From positions 1 to 64,000 of the forward strand of contig CALRYY010000011.1 of NCBI GenBank assembly GCA_943372515.1: a DNA stretch of 64,000 bases, given 5' to 3'. Positions 58,901 through 64,000 of this stretch are shown piece after piece. The translations under genes were made by a program, and so were the position numbers. This DNA is from RAM1 sp943372515. GTDB taxonomy: Bacteria > Pseudomonadota > Gammaproteobacteria > Burkholderiales > Burkholderiaceae_C. Position 1 is the first letter of the stretch; each line of letters opens with the position of its first letter. A model generated the notes under the pieces. It made no database searches. It was not told where the DNA came from and was given only the letters and a program-made list of their open reading frames with translations.

Positions 58901-60496
58901 TTGATGATCAACAACATGAATCGCCGCGACCTGCTCAAGGGCGCATTGGCTTCGGCCGTACTGTCGTCCCTGGGCGGGTGCGCCAACGCATCGCGTTATG
59001 CCATGGCAGACGACCCGTTCACCTTGGGGGTGGCTTCGGGCAGCCCCCTGCCTGATGGCGTGGTTCTGTGGACCCGCTTGGCCCCGCACCCATTGACGGC
59101 CGGCGACATGCCGCCCGTGCCGTATCTGGTGCACTGGGAGGTCGCCGCCGACGCCGGTTTTCGCCAGCTGGTGCAGCAGGGCACGGCCACGGCGTCTGCG
59201 GCGCTCGCGCACAGTGTTCACGTGCAAGTGCAGGGCCTGGCGCCTGACCGGTGGTATTGGTACAGGTTTCGTGCGGGCGACGCGGTGAGCCCGGTGGCGC
59301 GCACGCGCACCGCGCCGGCCGACAGCGCCGCAGCCGCGCCCATGCGGTTTGCGTTCGCGTCCTGCCAGGACTATGCCGCGGGCTTTTACGACGCTTGGGG
59401 GGATCTTGCCCGTCAGGAGATGGATCTGGTCGTGTTCCTGGGCGACTACATTTATGAGAGCGCGTTTCGCCCCGGCCTGCCGCGCGCGCACCCTGTTGAA
59501 GAAGCGGCCACGCTGGCGCAGTACCGGCACCGGTATGCGCTGTACAAGATGGACACGCAACTGCAGGCGGCGCACGCGGCGGCCCCATGGATCATCACCA
59601 TGGACGACCATGAGGTGGGCAACGATCTGGCCAACGATTCGCTGCAGGACGACCCGGACCCGGTGCGTGTGCTGCAGCGCCGCGCCGCCGCCTACCAGGC
59701 CTGGTACGAGCACATGCCGGTGCGCAACACCTTTGCCAATGCGCAGGCAGGGTCGCCCCACATGCGGGTGTACACACAGCAGCGCTGGGGGCAGCTGGCC
59801 AGCTTTTATGTGACCGACGTACGACAGTACCGCGACCACCAGTCCTGCCCGCCTGCGGGGCGGTACGGCGGCAACATCGTGCGCGGCGACGCGTGCCCTG
59901 AACGCCTGGGCGCCAACCGATCCATGCTGGGCACACAGCAGGAGCGCTGGCTGATGGACAGCATGGACAAAAGCGCCACGCGCTGGAATATCCTGGCGCA
60001 GCAGACGCTGCTGTCAAAGCTCGATATTGAACCCGGTTCTGGCGAAAATCTGCGCACTGACGGTTGGGACGGCTATCCCGCAGCGCGCCAGCGGCTGCTG
60101 GACTTCCTGGGCCAGCGCAAGCCCGCCAACCCCGTCGTGATCGGCGGGGACGTGCATTCACACTGGGCCAGTGATGTGAAAGCCGACTACAACAACCCCG
60201 CGTCGGCGGTGGTGGCCAGCGAATTCTGTACCACGTCCATCAGTTCCCAGACACCGCGCTGGATGCAGCAAAGCCAGAAGGTGGCCGACTTGCTGGTGCG
60301 CAAGAACCCTCACATCAAGGGGGCTTGGGTCGAACAGCGTGGCTACAGCCTCGTGGACGTATCGCCGCAACGCATGACAGTGCAGATGAAGGTGGTGGAA
60401 GATGCAACCCGCCGCGGTACGGCTGTGACCAACGCAGCGGCCTTTGTCGTCAGCAGCGGGCGCGCGGGGTCCGAGAAGGTTGGATCCTCAGGCTGA
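58901..60496 (+). CDS. PhoD-type alkaline phosphatase/phosphodiesterase
   Basis: The 531-residue protein has a twin-arginine-like export signal (NRRDLLKGALASAVL) ending in a lipobox-like LGGC, so it may be a Tat-exported lipoprotein. After an N-terminal Ig-like domain (FTLGVASGSPLPDGVVLWTRL), the metallophosphatase domain has FASCQDY, VFLGDYIYE, TMDDHEVGND and VVIGGDVHSHWASDV, which carry the metal ligands of PhoD. PhoD enzymes release phosphate from extracellular phosphomono- and diesters and are commonly under Pho control, but no Pho box was identified. It overlaps the convergent DUF4337-type gene by nine bases. Confidence 0.9.
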   Translation: MMINNMNRRDLLKGALASAVLSSLGGCANASRYAMADDPFTLGVASGSPLPDGVVLWTRLAPHPLTAGDMPPVPYLVHWEVAADAGFRQLVQQGTATASAALAHSVHVQVQGLAPDRWYWYRFRAGDAVSPVARTRTAPADSAAAAPMRFAFASCQDYAAGFYDAWGDLARQEMDLVVFLGDYIYESAFRPGLPRAHPVEEAATLAQYRHRYALYKMDTQLQAAHAAAPWIITMDDHEVGNDLANDSLQDDPDPVRVLQRRAAAYQAWYEHMPVRNTFANAQAGSPHMRVYTQQRWGQLASFYVTDVRQYRDHQSCPPAGRYGGNIVRGDACPERLGANRSMLGTQQERWLMDSMDKSATRWNILAQQTLLSKLDIEPGSGENLRTDGWDGYPAARQRLLDFLGQRKPANPVVIGGDVHSHWASDVKADYNNPASAVVASEFCTTSISSQTPRWMQQSQKVADLLVRKNPHIKGAWVEQRGYSLVDVSPQRMTVQMKVVEDATRRGTAVTNAAAFVVSSGRAGSEKVGSSG

Positions 60497-61141
60497 CAGC
60501 GCAATGCGAAACGCCAGAACGCTCACGACCGTGCCGGCCAGCCCCAGGAGCGACATGACACCCAGAAAGACCGTTTTCACACGGTCTTTCTTGACGATGA
60601 TGCCGATCGCACCCATGACGATGCTGATCTGCAGGAACAGCGTCGCCAGGTCGAACCGTTCGCCTGCGGCTCCCAGCTTGACGAGCTTGGACTCGATTTC
60701 CTTGGCGCCCGTGACCTTGCCCAGCACGCCGTCGATGTCCTGAACCCAGTTGTCCTTGCCCACGGCCTCGGAGCCCAGCAGGATTTCCTTTTTTTCCTTT
60801 TTGTAGCGCTTGATCTGCTGCTCCAGCTCGGCCGACATTTTCTGCATGTTGTCGTTCTGCGCACCAGAGATGGCGCCACCCGCCATCAGTGTCTTGAGCA
60901 GGTCGCGCTGCCCCTCCACCAGCGACTCCTTGATGCCCTTTGACGAGTACCACTGGTACACAGCACTTTTTTCGCTGGTCAGCTGGATCTCGTCGTCCCC
61001 GTATTTGCCGGCACCGAGGTCATTGATGGCTAGCACCGCGGCGAAAAGCGACAGCGTGCAGCCAAATATCACGTCCCAGTTGGGTCCTTCGTCCGCCCCT
61101 TTTTCGGGGGGCACCTGTTGTGTTGTTGTTGCGTCTGTCAT
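60488..61141 (-). CDS. DUF4337-type membrane protein
   Basis: The 217-residue protein has a first hydrophobic segment near residues 24-42 (VIFGCTLSLFAAVLAIND), a long charged helical and probably coiled region (AELEQQIKRYKKEKKEIL), and two further segments near the C-terminus (ATLFLQISIVMGAIGIIV and VFLGVMSLLGLAGTVVSVL). The layout and the LQISIVMGAI segment match the DUF4337 family, whose role is unknown. It is divergent from the outer-membrane barrel gene, with a TGTTA-N5-TAACA palindrome between them. It lies beside an ion-channel homologue, so a part in the same membrane system is possible. Confidence 0.78.
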   Translation of the reverse strand: MTDATTTQQVPPEKGADEGPNWDVIFGCTLSLFAAVLAINDLGAGKYGDDEIQLTSEKSAVYQWYSSKGIKESLVEGQRDLLKTLMAGGAISGAQNDNMQKMSAELEQQIKRYKKEKKEILLGSEAVGKDNWVQDIDGVLGKVTGAKEIESKLVKLGAAGERFDLATLFLQISIVMGAIGIIVKKDRVKTVFLGVMSLLGLAGTVVSVLAFRIALSA

Positions 61142-61183
61142 GGCGGTTTCTCCTTGTGTGCGTGGCCGGGTCAGGCGATGATG

Positions 61184-61198
61184 TGTTAATTTGTAACA
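61184..61198. promoter_or_regulatory. Perfect palindrome in the divergent intergenic region
   Basis: TGTTA-ATTTG-TAACA is a 5-5-5 inverted repeat, 42 bases before the start of the minus-strand membrane gene and 25 bases before the plus-strand barrel gene. It is the kind of site bound by a dimeric repressor and may control both genes. The regulator is not in the window. Confidence 0.4.
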
Positions 61199-61223
61199 TT
61201 TCTTGGATGGGGGCTATTTGACC

Positions 61224-61964
61224 ATGGGCGTTCCTTTTTCTGCTTACTTGCCCCGGGCGCGGTGTACAGCGCTTGCATGCCTTGCGTTGCTTCACGGCGC
61301 GGCTGCCGCGCAGACGCCGCCAGCGGGCATTGAATACAAATTCACGCCGACGCACTTGCATTCGTCCGATGGCAACCATGCGCTGGACCTCAACCTGCGT
61401 GCGGGTTCGGGGCCGCACATCGGCTGGGTGGGTATCTACCGGGACCGGCAGGGCTACCAGCAGGCCCGCCTGGGCTACGAGTACCGCATGGAAATTGACG
61501 GGGCCCGCATCGCCTGGTCGCTGCAATACGCGCAGCGCGGGTTTGTGGGCGCATCGGTGACGGCCGAAGTCGGCGGGGAAACATTTGCCATCGTCGGCGC
61601 CGACCGCAACAACCTGCGTGACTACTACAACCTCAACTTCGACCCAGGCAATGCCACGGTGCTGGGCATCGGCACCCGGGCTGTGGACAAAACGGACCTG
61701 TCGCTGTTCCAGGTGCGTGACTACCGGCTGCACAACCAGCAGCAGATCACCCATGCTGTGGCCCGCTGGCGCCCGGCGCCAGGGCAACGCCTGACCATCG
61801 ACATTTCGTACAAGAGCGGGCAGGGCGCAACAGGCCGCATCCGGGGTACCGGGCTGGCCGTGGGCTACGACTACGGCGACTATTTTGTGAAAGTCGTGCG
61901 TGACCCGTACGCCAATTTCTCGGCGGCGCGCCAGACCCGCGTGGCCGCAGGCCTGCGCTTTTAG
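61224..61964 (+). CDS. Predicted small outer-membrane beta-barrel protein
   Basis: The ATG at 61224 (MGVPFSAYLPRARCTALA) gives 246 residues with a signal peptide cleaved near AAAAQTPP; a TTG at 61203 is less likely. The mature part consists of alternating hydrophobic strands rich in Tyr, Gly and Arg (QARLGYEYRMEIDGARIAW, GLAVGYDYGDYFVKVVR) and ends in VAAGLRF, a C-terminal Phe of the kind recognised by the outer-membrane assembly machinery. I do not recognise the family. It overlaps the convergent ion-channel gene by four bases. Confidence 0.7.
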   Translation: MGVPFSAYLPRARCTALACLALLHGAAAAQTPPAGIEYKFTPTHLHSSDGNHALDLNLRAGSGPHIGWVGIYRDRQGYQQARLGYEYRMEIDGARIAWSLQYAQRGFVGASVTAEVGGETFAIVGADRNNLRDYYNLNFDPGNATVLGIGTRAVDKTDLSLFQVRDYRLHNQQQITHAVARWRPAPGQRLTIDISYKSGQGATGRIRGTGLAVGYDYGDYFVKVVRDPYANFSAARQTRVAAGLRF

Positions 61965-62962
61965 GCCATTGCAACGAAGGCAGCCACCGCCGCGATGTAG
62001 GTGGGCGGCAGGATGAGGCCTGCCAGCCGCGACAGCTTGTTGGCGCGTGCCTCATCGCCGGCAAGAATGATCTTGAAGGTGTAGATGCACATCATGAAGA
62101 CCACGCCGATGAACCCCATTGTCAAAAAGTACAGCTGGTCCGCCATACCGAACGAGTCGCTTTCCGGCAGGTTGGTGGCCAGGGTGTTTTGCGTCAGGAC
62201 GGCCAGGAACACGCCGGATGCCGCCAGTGCGATGCGCGCATCAATGTAGTCGGCCCTGATCCTGAACGAGCAGAAAGCCAGCCCTGTGGCCAGGAACAGC
62301 ATGGAAAACAGCTTGATGAAGTTGCCCCAGCCGCCGCGCTTGAGCTCCACCGCCAGCGTGTAGCGCGGGTACAGCGACTGCGAGGTCGTGTTGGAGATAT
62401 CGCCGAAGTTCGTGGCGTATCGGGTGACAGAGGTGTAGCCCTCGAACTTTCCGATGGTCCAGCCCGGTATGTCGATCTTGGGGCTGAGACCTGTGTTGGC
62501 GGTGTCGGCGCGGAACTTCAGGTGCGCGCTGCTGGACGCCGTGTCCTCGATCTGGATCTTCAGCGGGTGATCGTCAAGCGGGTACCTGGACAACTCGAAG
62601 TTGCGGTACAGCGTGGCCACAACCCGGTAGGAGCCGTAGTTCACGTCGCCGATCTTCTTCTTGACCGGCCCTTCCTTCACGTCCATGTGGCCGTTGACGA
62701 TCTCGAAGTTGTCCAGCGGGTTGACGTCATCGCCCTTCCAGCGGAACCAGACGTGAAAGTCCGCCTGGAACTTCTTTTCCTTCAGGTTCATGGATGGAAT
62801 GTTGTTCAGGTAGATGCCGACATCAACAATGGTCGGTGAACCTTCCGGTGCAGATTTGGCGGGGGTAGCCGCGTATGACAACGGCGCCCATAGCGCCATG
62901 AGGCAGCAGGTGCAAAGCAGTCTGGCCCATTGAAGCAGCGTGGTCGTGTGGTACATGATCAA
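61961..62962 (-). CDS. Pentameric ligand-gated ion channel homologue
   Basis: The 333-residue protein has a signal peptide (residues 1-31) and the two parts of a bacterial Cys-loop-type channel. The extracellular domain begins IVDVGIYLNNIPSMNLKEKKF (45-65), continues through DFHVWFRW, and has the Cys-loop equivalent SRYPLDDHPLKIQIED (125-140) without cysteines, as in other bacterial members. Four membrane segments follow: about 214-234, the pore-lining 241-263 (ARIALAASGVFLAVLTQNTL, then LPESDSF), 274-296 and 313-332. The ATG at 62962 has AGGAG eight bases upstream. Such channels open on binding protons or small amines. The loss or presence of a ligand site cannot be judged by eye. Confidence 0.85.
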   Translation of the reverse strand: MIMYHTTTLLQWARLLCTCCLMALWAPLSYAATPAKSAPEGSPTIVDVGIYLNNIPSMNLKEKKFQADFHVWFRWKGDDVNPLDNFEIVNGHMDVKEGPVKKKIGDVNYGSYRVVATLYRNFELSRYPLDDHPLKIQIEDTASSSAHLKFRADTANTGLSPKIDIPGWTIGKFEGYTSVTRYATNFGDISNTTSQSLYPRYTLAVELKRGGWGNFIKLFSMLFLATGLAFCSFRIRADYIDARIALAASGVFLAVLTQNTLATNLPESDSFGMADQLYFLTMGFIGVVFMMCIYTFKIILAGDEARANKLSRLAGLILPPTYIAAVAAFVAMA

Positions 62963-62974
62963 GTTGACTCCTGG

Positions 62975-63829
62975 CTAGCGTGAAGCTGGGGCTGTGGGGG
63001 CGGGTGCCGCGGCGGGTGTGGTGGGCGCTGTGAGAGGTGAGGCTGCGAGAGGTGGGGCTCGCGTGATCTGCGACAGCGCACGGGCGATGGGCCGGTACGT
63101 GACGGCGCTGTCGCCCACGAAGATGCCGGCTGTGGAGATCAGGATGGTCAATAGCAGTGAAATACCGCAGGTGACGCCACCCACATAGGCCAGCAGCTTG
63201 GGCAGCGGGCTCTGGAACCAGGCAAACACGGTGAACAGCACCATGGAGCAGGCAATGGCGTACCAGTAATAGTCGGGCAGCTTCAGCCGGCTGGCCGACA
63301 GGCGCGCCTCGCGCAGGTCCGACAGCTGGGTGAACGTGGCCAGGATTTCGGATCGCGCCACCTGCTGTGACGGCGTCTTGGGCTCCAGCTGGCGTGACGC
63401 CTGCGACAGCGCCATCATGGCGGCGCCGGTCTTTTCGCCGCGCTCGCCGCTGGCCAGAAGGGGCCATTCCTCGTCCAGCACAAGCTTTGCGTAACCGGCC
63501 AGCCCGGCGCGCAACTGTTCGCCGCTGTCGCCGCCAAAACTGGCATAGGCACGGTCCAGCTTGATGATGACGGTGCCCTCACGCGCCACCATGTCCTCGG
63601 TGCCCCGGTGATCGCCCTGCATGCGCACCAGGCAGAACGCCAACAGCAACAGCGTGAGTGAGGTGAACAGCTTGAACGACTCCTCGGCACCCTTGGCAAC
63701 GGGTTCTGGCGGGTCCAGCTTCAGTCGCCTGCGGACCAGGAACGGTGCCACGGTGGTCACCAGCAGGCCGATCGACAGGATGAGGGCCCCGGTAAGGACG
63801 GTGGACAGGGTGTGGAACCAGGCGAGCAT
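62975..63829 (-). CDS. Bestrophin-like / DUF4239-type membrane protein
   Basis: The 284-residue protein has an N-terminal membrane segment near 10-30 (VLTGALILSIGLLVTTVAP), one near 53-64 (LFTSLTLLLLAF), and two near residues 205-245 (AIACSMVLFTVFAWF; LLAYVGGVTCGISLLLTIL). Between them is a charged helical region, and the C-terminus is a Pro/Ala-rich tail (TTPAAAPAPTAPA). The layout fits the DUF4239, bestrophin-like family, some of whose relatives are anion channels; I hold this as a family guess. It lies 12 bases upstream of the ligand-gated channel homologue on the same strand, so the two are probably expressed together. Confidence 0.65.
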   Translation of the reverse strand: MLAWFHTLSTVLTGALILSIGLLVTTVAPFLVRRRLKLDPPEPVAKGAEESFKLFTSLTLLLLAFCLVRMQGDHRGTEDMVAREGTVIIKLDRAYASFGGDSGEQLRAGLAGYAKLVLDEEWPLLASGERGEKTGAAMMALSQASRQLEPKTPSQQVARSEILATFTQLSDLREARLSASRLKLPDYYWYAIACSMVLFTVFAWFQSPLPKLLAYVGGVTCGISLLLTILISTAGIFVGDSAVTYRPIARALSQITRAPPLAASPLTAPTTPAAAPAPTAPASR

Positions 63830-63874
63830 GGTGTGGTCTTCAGAGGGGGGGCGGTTGAACGGAGGTACGCGGTG

Positions 63875-64000
63875 TCAGGGCAGGATATGCAGACGCAGCA
63901 TGGTCAGGAAGACAACGATGTCCATTGTTTCAGACGTGCGGCCAATGGCTTTGGGTTTGCCCTGGTTGTTGGTGTTGGACAGCGGCGAGGGCAGGCTGTC
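63875..64000 (-). CDS. C-terminal end of an unidentified protein (partial)
   Basis: An open frame on the minus strand enters from the right edge and stops at TGA 63877-63875, giving the last 41 residues. The end reads IGRTSETMDIVVFLTMLRLHILP, a hydrophobic final segment that may be a membrane helix. The next gene on the same strand starts 45 bases downstream, so this partial gene likely belongs to the same operon as the DUF4239-type and ion-channel genes. No family can be named. Confidence 0.55.
   Translation of the reverse strand, partial: DSLPSPLSNTNNQGKPKAIGRTSETMDIVVFLTMLRLHILP

Noticed and set aside
61020..61787. A 255-codon minus-strand frame across the barrel gene start
   Set aside because: It is antisense to a gene with a signal peptide and a C-terminal Phe and overlaps the DUF4337 start; no domain is visible.
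1..64000. CRISPR array, rRNA, insertion sequence or prophage genes
   Set aside because: No regularly spaced repeats, transposase, phage structural gene or rRNA segment was recognised on either strand.

Overview
The window reads as a chromosomal segment of a high-G+C betaproteobacterium, most likely of the family Comamonadaceae (Acidovorax, Hydrogenophaga, Delftia relatives). The reasons are the gene order cysS / alkA-type glycosylase / accA / tilS / lysC / tRNA-Ser, the order tRNA-Leu / tig / clpP / clpX / lon, the many periplasmic-binding-protein transporters (TAXI-TRAP, Tct and Liv types side by side), and a GC-rich intergenic repeat of a kind I associate with that family. Genus assignment is inference.

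Layout. 1-8.5 kb: end of a DUF748 protein, a DUF349 protein, mtfA-type peptidase, lpxH, two cyclophilins, an L,D-transpeptidase and a TPR protein; these are envelope and folding functions. 8.7-14.1 kb: core metabolism (cysS, DNA glycosylase, accA, tilS, lysC). 14.1-16.1 kb: a small accessory patch directly behind tRNA-Ser(GCU), of lower G+C, carrying a probable phosphorothioate-DNA-dependent HNH endonuclease, an unknown tandem gene, and an orphan vapB whose vapC partner is cut to six codons. 16.1-21.2 kb: secreted protein, TAXI-type TRAP transporter and a DadA-like oxidase. 21.4-27.1 kb: hslR, a TctDE-type two-component pair and the divergent tctCBA uptake operon.

27.1-37.4 kb is the most interesting large block. 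It holds a PAS-containing sigma-54 activator gene, three copies of a CTGAA-T-TTCAG-like site, a near-consensus -24/-12 promoter, a Liv-type binding protein, a secreted type-2 poly(3-hydroxybutyrate) depolymerase, a full Liv-type ABC transporter with a second binding protein, and an alpha/beta hydrolase. I read this as a possible polyester-degradation and oligomer-uptake system under nitrogen- or carbon-responsive sigma-54 control; the substrate assignment is inference.

37.4-46.5 kb: hemH, a HAD phosphatase, two adjacent squalene/phytoene synthase family genes, an RND efflux pump with a clear promoter, and a lower-G+C FkbM methyltransferase. 46.6-53.0 kb: tRNA-Leu(UAG), tig-clpP-clpX-lon and a tRNA-Gly/Cys/Leu cluster. 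53.0-60.5 kb: an unknown acidic protein, an MFS (UMF1-like) transporter, murI, class I and class II fumarases back to back, and a PhoD-type phosphatase.

60.5-64 kb: a second unusual block. It contains a prokaryotic homologue of pentameric ligand-gated ion channels, a bestrophin-like/DUF4239-type membrane protein, a DUF4337-type membrane protein and a small predicted outer-membrane barrel, with a perfect TGTTA-N5-TAACA palindrome in the divergent promoter region. No CRISPR array, prophage, insertion sequence or rRNA was seen, and there is no gene-free stretch longer than 300 bases.
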